Source: an uncultured Prevotellaceae bacterium (GTDB taxonomy: Bacteria > Bacteroidota > Bacteroidia > Bacteroidales > Bacteroidaceae). From it: a stretch of DNA of 57,230 bases. A program made the translations under genes and the position numbers. The stretch is from NCBI GenBank assembly GCA_902769705.1, contig CACXPX010000032.1, forward strand, positions 1-57,230, in the 5' to 3' direction. How positions within the stretch are numbered: the stretch's first letter is position 1; every line of letters starts with the position of its first letter. This document shows, in pieces, positions 8,384-17,957 of the stretch. The notes beneath the pieces were generated by a model that ran no database searches, was not told where the DNA came from, and was given only the letters and a program-made list of their open reading frames with translations.

Positions 8384-9685
8384 CTATGCCTCTTCTTCCT
8401 GTTTCTTCTTTCCGAATTCGGGGTCGATTTTCAAGAACGACGTGACGATAAACGTCACAGCACAGCAAATCATCACGATGATGAAGAAAGAGCGATAGCC
8501 CACTGCTTCCTGCAATGCTCCTGCAAAAAGGCCAGGTATCATCATCGAGAGTGCCATAAAGGCGGTGCAAAGAGCATAGTGCGACGTCTTGAAATCACCC
8601 TGACTATAAAGAATAAGGTACAACATGTAGGCAGTGAAACCAAAACCATAACCGAATTGTTCGATAAAGACACAGACATTCACCACCAGCAGACTAGATG
8701 GCAACGCATAACTCATGTAAACATAAACGAGGTCGGGAAGTGTGATGGCACATACCATCGGCCACAACCAACGTTTCAATCCGTCGCGACCTGCACAGAT
8801 GCCACCCAATATGCCACCGAGCGTCAATCCTACGACGCCCACGGTTCCTTGCACCAATCCATATTCTTGGGGTGAAAGACCCAAGCCGCCATTATGGGCT
8901 GAGTCGATGAGGAACAATGCCGAAACCTTGGCCAACAGTCCTTCTGGCATTCGATACAGCAACATGAAAAGAATGCCGACGATGACTTGCGGTTTCTGGA
9001 AGAAAGTGACGATGGTATGTACAAACTCACGCCAGATGGTTATTGCATTCACGTCTGCACGCGGTGCGTCTTCCTTCGGACGCGGCAGAATGTAGCTGTG
9101 CCAAAGCCACAAGGCAATGAACAGTCCCGTCACGCCATAAAACATCAGGCTCCAAGAGTAAGGAATGCTGTTGCGATAGAGCACCTGCAGATTGCCGGCA
9201 ATCATCACAAGGATGCCTTGTCCGAAAATGGTGGCCAAGCGATAGAAAGTAGAACGAATGCCCACAAACCACGCCTGACTGTGCTCGTCGAGTCCCAGCA
9301 TGTAGAAACCGTCGGCAGCAATGTCGTGGGTGGCACTCGAGAATGCCATCACCCAGAAGAAGAACAAGGTGCCTTGCAACCAGAAACTTGAAGGAATGGT
9401 GAACGCCACACCTCCAAAAGCAGCACCGATGAGCAGTTGCATAGTGCGAATCCACCAGCGCTTGGTTTTGATGAGGTCGATGAACGGACTCCACAACGGT
9501 TTGATGACCCAAGGCAGATAGAGCCACGACGTGTAGAAAGTGATTTCTGCGTTCGACAACCCCAACTGCTTGTACAACACCAGCGAGATGGTCATCACCG
9601 CCACATAGGGTAGTCCTTCGGCAAAATAGAGTGTGGGAACCCACCCCCACGGAGAACCTTTAGTAGATTTTGTTGATGTCTGCAT
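8384..9685 (-). CDS. AmpG-like MFS permease (muropeptide transporter type)
   Basis: 433 residues with about 12 hydrophobic membrane segments and a short charged C-terminus (KKKQEEEA). The N-terminal motif [20 protein letters not shown] and the segment [12 protein letters not shown] are characteristic of the AmpG branch of the major facilitator superfamily. AmpG proteins carry anhydromuropeptides across the inner membrane for cell-wall recycling. The start overlaps the end of the upstream GT-DUF4922-SpoIID gene by 26 bases, which implies translational coupling and a shared pathway. The assignment to muropeptides, not another substrate, rests on family resemblance. Confidence 0.8.
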   Translation of the reverse strand: MQTSTKSTKGSPWGWVPTLYFAEGLPYVAVMTISLVLYKQLGLSNAEITFYTSWLYLPWVIKPLWSPFIDLIKTKRWWIRTMQLLIGAAFGGVAFTIPSSFWLQGTLFFFWVMAFSSATHDIAADGFYMLGLDEHSQAWFVGIRSTFYRLATIFGQGILVMIAGNLQVLYRNSIPYSWSLMFYGVTGLFIALWLWHSYILPRPKEDAPRADVNAITIWREFVHTIVTFFQKPQVIVGILFMLLYRMPEGLLAKVSALFLIDSAHNGGLGLSPQEYGLVQGTVGVVGLTLGGILGGICAGRDGLKRWLWPMVCAITLPDLVYVYMSYALPSSLLVVNVCVFIEQFGYGFGFTAYMLYLILYSQGDFKTSHYALCTAFMALSMMIPGLFAGALQEAVGYRSFFIIVMICCAVTFIVTSFLKIDPEFGKKKQEEEA

Positions 9686-12600
9686 TTTTATAATAGTGTT
9701 TCAAGATTTCTTCATACGTTTTTCCCTCGTCGCCCATGACGGCGGCACCAATCTGGCAAAGTCCCACGCCGTGCCCCCAACCGCGTCCGTGAAGCACGAA
9801 ACGAGTGGGCAGTCCATCAGCATCCAGGTCTTTCGCCTCCACATCGAAGGCGCTGCTTTTCAGATGGCTCTCGCTGAGGATGCGGCGAATCTCCAATTCC
9901 TTTCCTATCGTAAACTGGTTGACGTCGCCCCCCACTCCATGCAAACGAAGCTTCCATATACGGCCGCTCTTGCCACGTTCGAGGGCTTCTAACGCCACTA
10001 TACGCCCCAAATTGAGTTTCATCTTCTCGTTCACCAGACGCGACAACTCGTCGGCCGTATATTCCACCTTCCATTCATAGAAGTCGTGGGTCTCTTGGTC
10101 GTAATCGTTCAATATCTGGCGAATAACTCGTTTGTCATTGGTGTTGCAATAAGGGCACTCCACCGAAACCAGATAAGGTTTGGGCGTGTCGTCCCAGCAA
10201 TACTGATACTCCTCGGTGCGACCGCCACAACATTTAGCAAAACGTGCATCGCAAATCTGCCCTTCCGACATCAGCACCTGTCCGCTCGTGGCTTTAACAG
10301 CCTCAGCCACATGTGGGTTGGCCACCCGAGTGATACCCTGATAGCGTTGGCAATGGTCGTCGGCACACACGTCGAAGATGGTGTGGTCTTCACGGTCGTA
10401 CCAACGAATCAGCTCGTCGTCTTTCTTGATGAACGAGAAGAAATTGTTCTCTCCGCCCTTTGCCTCAAGTTTCTTGTTTCTGCGCTCCATTTGGGCCAAC
10501 AGCCACGAACGCGAAACCACAGCGTGAGCCTTCAGCAGTTCTAATGACGACGTTGCACTCATTTCGCTCGAAATGACACTTTCCAGATATTGCTCTATGG
10601 GCAACTCGTTGATGGCACAAATCTTGTCGGCCTCAACCACGAGTTTCAAAGTCCCCACGAAAGTTTGTCTCTCTTTGCGTTCCCAATGGAAATTCACTCC
10701 AATCACGACATCCTCCAACGAGAACGAAGCCGACGACGAAGTGGGAAGGAAACTCAACTCGCGATACTGGTTGCCATTCCAAAGTATTCCACCTTCTGAA
10801 AAGTCGACCTCTTGCTCACCAACAATCTCCACTCCCTTTGCCAGATATGGTTTGTTGAGCGTGAAGCGGATATGCTCGCCACTCACAATTCCCACCTTGA
10901 CAGTCGGAAATTCCTCTTCACCACCTTTCCAAGTGTATGAAGAAGTTGCTGTCTGTTGTTGATTCCACTCATCGGATGAGGAGAAGGATTTTATCATCTC
11001 GGCCATCTGCCCGATTCCCTCCTCGTCCATACTGCACTCAGCCATGATTTGCTCCACTTTCTCCGGTGTCAGGCTCTCAAAATCCTGCTGACGCGGAGTG
11101 ATGAGAAGGCCCGACATATCCAGTGCTCCTGGGCTCACCAGTAACTGTTCGCCGCCTTCCTTGAAATAGCAATCCGGACGATGTTTCCTTCGTGGGAAGA
11201 CCACTGAGATATACTGCTCACCTTGCCGCCAAGCCACAATGTTCATCATGGGTTCTTCGCCCTCTTCGATGACGGCTTGTGAAAGTTGCACCTTTTCCAT
11301 CGTCTGACGGAGCAACTTGAACAATCGCGAGTCGCCTTCGCTGCTCTTGCTGCGAATCACAAAGGCAGGGCTCACAAAGTCTGTCAGCAGCGAGAGACTC
11401 TCACCGTCCTCCTCACCGCAAACCACTTCCAGGTTCCTGCTCAGTCTCGCCCACCCTTGCTGAAGCGGAAGCACACCACTCGTTCCTGCTTGCAGATGAC
11501 CGTGGTCGGGAGCCGACGCGCCACAATGAGGCCCGTTATAGAAAACCATCAGCTCGGGGAATGATTCCAGCAGACGGTGAATCTCCTCATAGTTGCCCTC
11601 TATCTTTTGCGGCCGATGTCTGAGCAACGGAATCGTGAAATGCATGGGCAGGATGGGATACGGATTCATCAGCAGTTCCATCCGTTCGTCGAACCGTTTC
11701 GCAATCTGCTCCTGTGGCCTGTTGCGCGAACAGAGGAAACACGGACGCTCAGCTATGGATTGCTTGTCAATCTTCGCACCCGTTGACACCATTCGTGCCG
11801 GATTCCATTGCACACGCAGCACATTTTCGCCACACGCCACCTCACGAGTCTTTGCCTGTCGCAGGTCGCGGTAGTTCTGGCGAGCCAAAGGCCATTTCTC
11901 CATCTGACGGTCGAAAAAGCGAGTCAAGGCGTCGCCGTGTCTCACCTGCCGCTGACGTGCACGAATCTCGAGCGTGCGCAACTGGTCTTTGTATTGATTG
12001 TTGGCATTCACCTTTTCAATCGACAAGTCGGCATCTGAATTGCCACCCCATCGTCTGCACAGATACAGCTCGCTGAAGATGCGGCCTATTCGCCAATGGC
12101 GAGAAAAAGCCAAACCTAGCGCATAGTCTTCTCCGTAACTGGTATTCGGGAAAGGTGTCTCGCGCAGCAACGGCGTGAAGAAGGCTCGTGGAGCCCCCAA
12201 TCCATTGATGCGCAAGGCGTTGTTAGGTCCATTCTCGTCGGTCCATTCAGCATGGTCAATCAATCCTGGCGGCAACGTGTTCAGTTCAAAATCACACATG
12301 CGATAGCTACCAATCACCATTGCTGCCTGCTGGCTGTAGAATGCTTCAACGATGGTTTGCAGCGTGCGCGGAGAAGAATAGAGGTCGTCGCTGTCCAACT
12401 GAACGGCAAACCGTCCGCAATGTTCGCTTCCGACGGCTTCGTTCCAACATCCGCCAATTCCCAAATCGGTGCGACTGGGAATGATATGCACCAACCGCCC
12501 ACTTTCTGCATCTTGCTTCTTGTCAGCTGTTTCCTGCAACTCCTTGAGAATATCCGTTGTGCCGTCGGTGGAATGGTTGTCCACAACAATCACATTGAAC

Positions 12601-13379
12601 GGGAAAGTGGTTTTCTGCCCCAAAGCACTCTTTACCGCATCAGCAATGGTCTTTGCCCTGTTGAAGACGGGAATCACCACCGAGGCCTCCACAGCGAACT
12701 CCTGCTCGCTGAAGTCGATGGCTTCACGTTCGCTTGTATCCACCAAAGCTCCTATCGCCGACAGATGGCGTGTGGCCACACGTTCCATCTCTATTTGCAC
12801 CTCACGGTTGCGAGGGTTCACATAGTCGAACTGACGTTCACCACTCCGCCGCAAGTCGCGTTCCTGCTCGGTATAGAGGAATTCGTGCAGATGCAACAAC
12901 TCCCCTTGACGGCTCAGGAAAAGACGAAGGTCGTAGAGGGCGGCATACAGGTAGGACTCTCCAGCCTCCGATGCCCACTCTTTCAACTTGTCGCCCCTGA
13001 CGAGCCACAACGAACCGAAATCGAAATCATCGCGAATGGATCCCAACTGATAGTCGATGACGGGATGGCGAAGGGTCTCTTCACCCCGCGTCTCCCAACG
13101 GTCGGCATACACCATTACGGCATCACTCTCTTCAGCTGCTCTAACCATACGTTGCAAAGCACCCGCACCAATTCTGACGGGTACGTCCTTCAGGCACAAA
13201 AGTGCATAGTCGCTATCCAGACTCGTGGCAACCGAACGCAATGCATCGGTGGACATCAGGGTTCCTAAAGCCACATATTGAATATTCTGCACCAACTTGT
13301 CTTCCTGCAGTTGTGCTGCCGTTTGCTCAGCCACAACCTTGTCTGTATCTGGGAGGAAACAATCAATGATCTGTCTCAT
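9660..13379 (-). CDS. Large fusion: glycosyltransferase + DUF4922 + SpoIID/LytB domain
   Basis: 1239 residues without a signal peptide. Residues 1-220: a region resembling a degenerate GT-A fold. Residues about 232-470: family-2 glycosyltransferase ([21 protein letters not shown], DxD at 329-331 in [10 protein letters not shown]). Residues about 515-830: DUF4922, with CFLC (547-550) and PDHGHLQAG (His626, His628), resembling HIT/GalT-type nucleotidyl transferases. Residues about 920-1239: SpoIID/LytB domain ([15 protein letters not shown] near its start, [15 protein letters not shown] near the end). SpoIID proteins elsewhere are peptidoglycan lytic enzymes. Coupling with AmpG suggests a role in handling imported cell-wall fragments. 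An export-type domain joined to cytoplasmic-type domains is odd. The start ATG at 13379 has a promoter box 51 bases upstream. Confidence 0.8.
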   Translation of the reverse strand: MRQIIDCFLPDTDKVVAEQTAAQLQEDKLVQNIQYVALGTLMSTDALRSVATSLDSDYALLCLKDVPVRIGAGALQRMVRAAEESDAVMVYADRWETRGEETLRHPVIDYQLGSIRDDFDFGSLWLVRGDKLKEWASEAGESYLYAALYDLRLFLSRQGELLHLHEFLYTEQERDLRRSGERQFDYVNPRNREVQIEMERVATRHLSAIGALVDTSEREAIDFSEQEFAVEASVVIPVFNRAKTIADAVKSALGQKTTFPFNVIVVDNHSTDGTTDILKELQETADKKQDAESGRLVHIIPSRTDLGIGGCWNEAVGSEHCGRFAVQLDSDDLYSSPRTLQTIVEAFYSQQAAMVIGSYRMCDFELNTLPPGLIDHAEWTDENGPNNALRINGLGAPRAFFTPLLRETPFPNTSYGEDYALGLAFSRHWRIGRIFSELYLCRRWGGNSDADLSIEKVNANNQYKDQLRTLEIRARQRQVRHGDALTRFFDRQMEKWPLARQNYRDLRQAKTREVACGENVLRVQWNPARMVSTGAKIDKQSIAERPCFLCSRNRPQEQIAKRFDERMELLMNPYPILPMHFTIPLLRHRPQKIEGNYEEIHRLLESFPELMVFYNGPHCGASAPDHGHLQAGTSGVLPLQQGWARLSRNLEVVCGEEDGESLSLLTDFVSPAFVIRSKSSEGDSRLFKLLRQTMEKVQLSQAVIEEGEEPMMNIVAWRQGEQYISVVFPRRKHRPDCYFKEGGEQLLVSPGALDMSGLLITPRQQDFESLTPEKVEQIMAECSMDEEGIGQMAEMIKSFSSSDEWNQQQTATSSYTWKGGEEEFPTVKVGIVSGEHIRFTLNKPYLAKGVEIVGEQEVDFSEGGILWNGNQYRELSFLPTSSSASFSLEDVVIGVNFHWERKERQTFVGTLKLVVEADKICAINELPIEQYLESVISSEMSATSSLELLKAHAVVSRSWLLAQMERRNKKLEAKGGENNFFSFIKKDDELIRWYDREDHTIFDVCADDHCQRYQGITRVANPHVAEAVKATSGQVLMSEGQICDARFAKCCGGRTEEYQYCWDDTPKPYLVSVECPYCNTNDKRVIRQILNDYDQETHDFYEWKVEYTADELSRLVNEKMKLNLGRIVALEALERGKSGRIWKLRLHGVGGDVNQFTIGKELEIRRILSESHLKSSAFDVEAKDLDADGLPTRFVLHGRGWGHGVGLCQIGAAVMGDEGKTYEEILKHYYKNADINKIY

Positions 13380-13429
13380 ATTTTTCTTTCACCATAAAAC
13401 CGATGCACCGGGCATCGCATAATTAGTTG

Positions 13430-13437
13430 CAAATATA
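13430..13437 (-). promoter_or_regulatory. -7 box TATATTTG for the fusion gene/ampG-like operon
   Basis: Perfect minus-strand TAnnTTTG element, divergent from the rlmN promoter at 13500. The leader between box and start carries a small GATGC/GCATC hairpin at about 13402-13417. Confidence 0.7.
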
Positions 13438-13499
13438 CAAAAGTTTTTCCGATTGACAAATATCTTTTGCCATTTTTCGGTTTTCTCTTTTTTTTTCTT

Positions 13500-13507
13500 T
13501 AACTTTG
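13500..13507 (+). promoter_or_regulatory. -7 box TAACTTTG for rlmN
   Basis: Perfect match 28 bases before the ATG at 13535. A transcript starting about 7 bases downstream excludes the in-frame TTG at 13505 as start. Confidence 0.75.
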
Positions 13508-13534
13508 CAAGTTGAAATCGTTATTCCTCCAAGA

Positions 13535-14590
13535 ATGGCCAATGCAAAGAAACAACTTTTAGGTCTCTCGCTCGACGAACTTCGCGAAGTGGCCCGACAA
13601 TTGGGAATGCCTGCCTTCACCGGCGGACAGATGGCGAAATGGCTCTATGTTCAGCATGTCAGCTCGATTGACGATATGACCGACATCTCGAAGAAGAACC
13701 GTCAGAAGCTGGCCGAGGAATACGAAATTGGTTGTGCGCTGCCCGTCTACGCCCACCACTCCGTCGACGGCACCATCAAGTTTCTCTTCCCTGTGAGCAA
13801 CACCTCACACTACGTTGAAACCGTCTACATCCCCGATGGCGACCGTGCCACGCTTTGTGTGTCGTGCCAGGTGGGATGCAAGATGAACTGCTTGTTCTGC
13901 CAGACGGGAAAACAGGGATTCCAAGGAAACCTCACGGCAGCCGACATCCTCAACCAAGTCTATTCGCTCCCCCAACGCGACAACCTCACCAACATCGTCT
14001 TCATGGGACAAGGTGAGCCGATGGACAACCTCGACGCTGTGCTGCGAGCCACCGAGGCGCTGACGGCCGATTGGGGATTCGCGTGGAGTCCGCGACGCAT
14101 CACCGTGAGTTCGGTGGGTGTGAAAGGAAAACTTAAACGGTTCATCGAGGAGAGCGAGTGCCACGTGGCCATCAGCCTCCACTCGCCCATCAGCGAGCAA
14201 CGTTCAATGCTGATGCCAGCCAACCGGGCCATGCCCATCGAAGACGTGGTGGAACTGCTTCGACAATACGACTTCTCCCACCAGCGACGGCTGTCGTTCG
14301 AATACATCGTGTTTGGCGGACTCAACGACTCCACCACCCACGCCCGCGAACTCATCCGCCTGCTCAAGGGACTCGACTGCCGCATCAACCTCATCCGCTT
14401 CCACCAGATTCCCAACGTCGACCTGCATGGAGCCGACGATGCCACCATGCAACGCTTCCGTGACTATCTCACCCAGCACGGCATTTTCACCACCATCCGC
14501 GCCAGCCGCGGACAAGACATCTACGCGGCCTGCGGACTGCTCTCTACGGCTGGGAAAGAGGGAGAGCAAAAAGAAGATGCAGAGGAATAA
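13535..14590 (+). CDS. rlmN: Dual-specificity 23S rRNA/tRNA adenine C2-methyltransferase RlmN
   Basis: 351 residues. Radical-SAM enzyme with the cluster-binding Cys115-x3-Cys119-x2-Cys122 in CQVGCKMNCLFCQTG. Family signatures include NIVFMGQGEPMDNLDAVL, RRITVSSVG and the C-terminal GIFTTIRASRGQDIYAACGLL, which holds the methyl-carrying cysteine. It methylates A2503 of 23S rRNA, and A37 of some tRNAs, in the cytoplasm. The N-terminal accessory domain (GMPAFTGGQMAKWLYVQ) is intact. The C-terminal extension after LLST is short and charged. The gene begins a probable same-strand series with pdxA 87 bases downstream. Confidence 0.95.
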   Translation: MANAKKQLLGLSLDELREVARQLGMPAFTGGQMAKWLYVQHVSSIDDMTDISKKNRQKLAEEYEIGCALPVYAHHSVDGTIKFLFPVSNTSHYVETVYIPDGDRATLCVSCQVGCKMNCLFCQTGKQGFQGNLTAADILNQVYSLPQRDNLTNIVFMGQGEPMDNLDAVLRATEALTADWGFAWSPRRITVSSVGVKGKLKRFIEESECHVAISLHSPISEQRSMLMPANRAMPIEDVVELLRQYDFSHQRRLSFEYIVFGGLNDSTTHARELIRLLKGLDCRINLIRFHQIPNVDLHGADDATMQRFRDYLTQHGIFTTIRASRGQDIYAACGLLSTAGKEGEQKEDAEE

Positions 14591-14677
14591 GAAAGGGAGA
14601 CTCCGCTTTAATGTAAGATTTTGAGAATGAACAAATAAAATATAACTGTTAAAGAAGTAGTAAAACCTATTACAACA

Positions 14678-15778
14678 ATGGAAGACAGAAAAATTCGCGT
14701 GGCTATCACGCAAGGCGACACCAACGGTATCGGATATGAACTGATTTTTAAAACCTTCGCAGCCCCCGAGATGCTGGAGCTTTGCACTCCCGTCATCTAC
14801 GGCTCGCCCAAGATTGCAGCCTACCACCGCAAGGCACTCAACACGGAAGCCAACTTCAGCATCATCAGCAAAGCCGAAGACGTGAAAGACGGGCGTATCA
14901 ACCTGCTCACCTGCTTCGACGACGAGGTGAAAGTGGAACTGGGTGTCTCCACTCCCGAGTCTGCAGAAGCTGGTGTCAAAGCCCTCAAACGCGCCCTCAG
15001 CGATGCCAAGGAAGAGGCTTTCGACGCACTCGTTGTGGCTCCGCTCGACAAGAACGCGCAAGCCAAGTTCCCGGGACAGGCTGAGTTCATCGCCAACGCT
15101 CTGGGCACCAAAGGCAAAAGCTTCTGCATGATGGTCAGCGAACAGCTGCGCATCGCATTGGCCACCGACGACCTCTCCATCAAAGACGTCGCCAATGCCA
15201 TCACTAGCGACAACATCGTGAATAAGATTTCCACCCTCCACCAGACGCTGAAACGCGACTTCCGCATCTCCAACCCACGCATTGCCGTGCTCGCCTTGAA
15301 CCCCAATGCCGACGGAACGGAAGAACAGGAAATCATTGCTCCCGCCATCAACCAGATGGCTGATAACGGCGTTCAAGCCTTCGGTCCCTTTGCTGCCGAC
15401 GAATTCTTCGGCACCGAGAAATACAACGCCTTCGACGCTGTTCTGGCGATGTATCACGACCAAGGTGTCACCCCGCTGAAAACCCTCTCCACCGCAGGCA
15501 GCTACGGCTTCTTTGCCGGACTTCCCATCGTCTGCACCGAATCGGGCGACACTCCATCATTCAGCATTGCCGGCAAAAACATCACCGACGAAAACACCTT
15601 CCGTCAAGCCATCTATACCGCCATCGACACCTGCCGCAACCGCATCAACTACGACGAGCCGTTTGCACACCCTCTGCCTAAACTCTACCACGAGAAACGC
15701 GACGAGAGCGAGAAGGTGAGGTTTGCCATTCCCAAGAAACGCGCTCCCGAAAACGCTGAGCAGAAAGAAAACGAATAA
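14678..15778 (+). CDS. pdxA: 4-hydroxythreonine-4-phosphate dehydrogenase
   Basis: 366 residues, cytoplasmic. It oxidises 4-phosphohydroxy-L-threonine with NAD in the DXP-dependent route to pyridoxal phosphate. Visible signatures: VAITQGDTNGIGYELIFKT at the N-terminus, APLDKNA, and AMYHDQGVTPLKTL, the metal-binding and active-site motif of PdxA. GDTPSFSIAGKN replaces the more common GTA-containing string near the C-terminus. Length is slightly above the usual 330 because of a charged C-terminal extension (KKRAPENAEQKENE). Start ATG at 14678 follows an AT-rich leader. The next gene begins 21 bases after the stop, so they are likely cotranscribed. Confidence 0.93.
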   Translation: MEDRKIRVAITQGDTNGIGYELIFKTFAAPEMLELCTPVIYGSPKIAAYHRKALNTEANFSIISKAEDVKDGRINLLTCFDDEVKVELGVSTPESAEAGVKALKRALSDAKEEAFDALVVAPLDKNAQAKFPGQAEFIANALGTKGKSFCMMVSEQLRIALATDDLSIKDVANAITSDNIVNKISTLHQTLKRDFRISNPRIAVLALNPNADGTEEQEIIAPAINQMADNGVQAFGPFAADEFFGTEKYNAFDAVLAMYHDQGVTPLKTLSTAGSYGFFAGLPIVCTESGDTPSFSIAGKNITDENTFRQAIYTAIDTCRNRINYDEPFAHPLPKLYHEKRDESEKVRFAIPKKRAPENAEQKENE

Positions 15779-15799
15779 CCACCCACGCCCCCAACGGGT

Positions 15800-16891
15800 A
15801 TGAACAATAAGGACAACACGACGAACCGCAACAAGAGAAACCGCTATCAAAACGTGTTCCTCTGCATAGGTGCCGTCGTGTTGTGCATTATGGTCACCCA
15901 ACTCGACTTCGCAGAAGTGTGGAGCGGCCTCCGTCATGCTGGCTATTGGTTCTTCGCCGTTGTGGCCCTTTGGGCGTTCCTCTACATCTTCAACACCTCC
16001 GCCTGGTACCTCATCATCAAGAGCGGTGCACAAGACGAAAACTCCAACACCCAACAACCATCCCCCAATAGCGAAGACAATTCCTCATCCCTCACTCCTC
16101 ACTCCTCTAAAACCGTCCCCTTCTGGTGGCTCTACAAAGTGACCATCAGCGGATTCGCCCTCAACTACGCCACCCCTGGCGGACTCATGGGAGGCGAACC
16201 CTACCGCATCATGGAACTCGCCCCCAAGATTGGCACCGAACGGGCATCATCATCGGTCATCCTACACACCATGACCCACATGTTCAGCCACTTCTGGTTC
16301 TGGCTGCTCTCCATCTTCCTCTACATCCTCACCCAACCCGTCAACTTCTTCATGGCCATCGTCCTCACGTCAGCTGGAGCCTTCTGCCTGCTCGGACTAT
16401 GGTTCTTCATCGTAGGCTACCGCAAAGGATTGGCCTTCCGGGCCATGAACTTGCTGCGCCACATCCCTTATGTCAAGCGATGGGCAAAACCCTTTATCGA
16501 AAACCATCGACAGCAACTCGATACCATCGATGCACAGATAGCAGCCCTCCACCGACAGAACCCGCGCACCTTCGTGGGAGCCGTCTCCCTGGAACTCGCT
16601 TGCCGCATCCTCTCGGCGCTCGAAATCTTCTTCATCCTGCTCGTCATCATGCCCAGCGCCAACTATATCCAATGCATCCTCATCCTCGCCTTCACCTCGC
16701 TGCTCGCCAACCTCTTGTTCTTTATCCCCCTGCAGCTCGGAGGTCGCGAAGGCGGATTCCTACTCTCCGTTGACGGCTTGGGAATGACAGCCAGCGCCGG
16801 CATCTTCGTCGCCCTCATCGTCCGCCTGCGCGAACTTATCTGGACAGGCATCGGACTGCTCCTCATCAAGGTTGGCAAAACAAAGGACTAA
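15800..16891 (+). CDS. YbhN/LPG-synthase-type integral membrane protein
   Basis: 363 residues with about eight hydrophobic segments. The order and motifs ([17 protein letters not shown], the C-terminal [13 protein letters not shown]) fit the lysylphosphatidylglycerol synthase transmembrane domain/UPF0104 family, thought to include lipid-linked flippases or transporters. The aminoacyl-transferring domain is absent. A low-complexity hydrophilic insert at about residues 75-104 (rich in Ser, Asn, Pro, Gln) interrupts the first part. Its DNA contains a heptamer tandem repeat (16082-16109) that resembles this genome's intergenic repeats. Likely cotranscribed with pdxA. Confidence 0.75.
   Translation: MNNKDNTTNRNKRNRYQNVFLCIGAVVLCIMVTQLDFAEVWSGLRHAGYWFFAVVALWAFLYIFNTSAWYLIIKSGAQDENSNTQQPSPNSEDNSSSLTPHSSKTVPFWWLYKVTISGFALNYATPGGLMGGEPYRIMELAPKIGTERASSSVILHTMTHMFSHFWFWLLSIFLYILTQPVNFFMAIVLTSAGAFCLLGLWFFIVGYRKGLAFRAMNLLRHIPYVKRWAKPFIENHRQQLDTIDAQIAALHRQNPRTFVGAVSLELACRILSALEIFFILLVIMPSANYIQCILILAFTSLLANLLFFIPLQLGGREGGFLLSVDGLGMTASAGIFVALIVRLRELIWTGIGLLLIKVGKTKD
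16082..16109 (+). repeat. Heptamer tandem repeat inside a coding sequence
   Basis: Four units, TCCTCAT, CCCTCAC, TCCTCAC and TCCTCTA, within the membrane-protein gene. Seven bases is not a multiple of three, so gain or loss of one unit would shift the frame. Similar heptamers occur in intergenic DNA at 26269-26296 (opposite strand). Confidence 0.8.
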
Positions 16892-16956
16892 AAAAACTCG
16901 AAAAAAATCTCTCTCTCCAACTTAATATTCTCCCTCGGCTGACGTAATATAGATGT

Positions 16957-17475
16957 ATGACACAGTCAGAATTCGAACATATCGCCCAGCAGTTGAGAGC
17001 GCAGATGCTGAAAGTCGCACTCGATTTCTTCCACTCGCAAGATGATGCCGAAGATGTGGCACAAGAAGCGATGGTACAGCTCTGGCGCTACTGCGAAAAG
17101 ATCGACGGCAGTCGCAACATCTCGGGACTGGCCGTGAGAGTGGCGAAGAACTGCTGCATCAGTCTCTACCGCAAACGGCAGGCCGAACAACAGCTGAGCC
17201 ACGCCGACACCGACCTTCGGATGCTCAACCAGCACGACTCCTCCGGGTCGCCACAAGAACTGCTCGAGGCAAAGGACGTGCAACGGATGCTGACAGAGGC
17301 GATGGCTCTGCTCAAGCCGCGAGAACGACAACTCTTCGAGATGAGACAAACGGAGAATCTCTCCACAGAGCAAATCTCCCAACAGACGGGAATACCCAAA
17401 CCCTCAGTCACAGCAATGGTCTCAGCAGCCAGAAAGAAAGTATTCACAGAACTCAAAAGGAGGATGAAACAATGA
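16957..17475 (+). CDS. ECF-type RNA polymerase sigma factor
   Basis: 172 residues. Region 2 (about 5-75) has DAEDVAQEAMVQLWRY, the core-binding and -10 recognition helix. Region 4 (about 105-170) has LLKPRERQLFEMRQTENLSTEQISQQTGIPKPSVTAMV-type helix-turn-helix. Extracytoplasmic-function sigma factors redirect RNA polymerase to a small regulon on an envelope or stress signal. Start ATG at 16957; an ATG at 16953 is out of frame. The stop overlaps the next gene in ATGA, which ties it to its probable anti-sigma factor. No autoregulatory promoter is obvious in the 65-base gap upstream. Confidence 0.9.
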   Translation: MTQSEFEHIAQQLRAQMLKVALDFFHSQDDAEDVAQEAMVQLWRYCEKIDGSRNISGLAVRVAKNCCISLYRKRQAEQQLSHADTDLRMLNQHDSSGSPQELLEAKDVQRMLTEAMALLKPRERQLFEMRQTENLSTEQISQQTGIPKPSVTAMVSAARKKVFTELKRRMKQ

Positions 17476-17957
17476 CAAACAAAGACATACAAACACTCAT
17501 CGACCGATATCTTGAAGGAGAAACCTCCCCACAGGAAGAACGCCTGCTGGCTCGCGAACTCCAACGCGACAACCTGCCCGAAGAGTGGCAAGCCATCCGG
17601 CTGATGCTTGGAGAACTCGCAATGGGCGAAGCCCAGTATGATGCCATCATGGAGCAGCGCAGCAACAACCAGCCTGCAGCCATCGAAGAGCAGCACACCA
17701 GCCAGCCGTCAACCCTCCTCAGAACCATCCGCGTTGTCTCCACCCTCGCCGCCATCTATCTCGTAGGCCTGTTCTTCTATCAGCAGATGCCCGAGACGAG
17801 TGCCGAGCAAGAAATGAATGAAGTACCTCATTATTATACCCAAGACCAGTTGCGGGGCAGCACCCTCAAGGACGTGTACACAAGCCGCCTGCGCGCCAGT
17901 CAAGAGAGAACCATCACTTATCACCAACTAAAAAACCTGAATTATGAAAAAGATTAG
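17472..17957 (+). CDS. Probable membrane-anchored anti-sigma factor
   Basis: 161 residues. The N-terminal cytoplasmic part carries a pattern typical of Bacteroidetes anti-sigma proteins (TLIDRYLEGETSPQEERLL). One membrane segment follows (about 83-104, TIRVVSTLAAIYLVGLFF), then a short periplasmic tail of about 55 residues. By position (4-base overlap with the sigma gene) it most likely binds and holds the ECF sigma factor at the membrane. No zinc-binding HxxxCxxC is visible, so it is not a standard zinc anti-sigma factor. It overlaps the lipoprotein gene by 14 bases. Confidence 0.75.
   Translation: MTNKDIQTLIDRYLEGETSPQEERLLARELQRDNLPEEWQAIRLMLGELAMGEAQYDAIMEQRSNNQPAAIEEQHTSQPSTLLRTIRVVSTLAAIYLVGLFFYQQMPETSAEQEMNEVPHYYTQDQLRGSTLKDVYTSRLRASQERTITYHQLKNLNYEKD

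Noticed and set aside
12252-13268. Plus-strand reading frame inside the GT-DUF4922-SpoIID gene
   Set aside because: Antisense to the well-supported glycosyltransferase domain; no recognisable motif.
14204-15463. Long minus-strand reading frame across rlmN and pdxA
   Set aside because: It is antisense to two clear genes and continues through both and the space between them. The composition is that of a mirror frame in GC-rich DNA, with no family pattern and no promoter.
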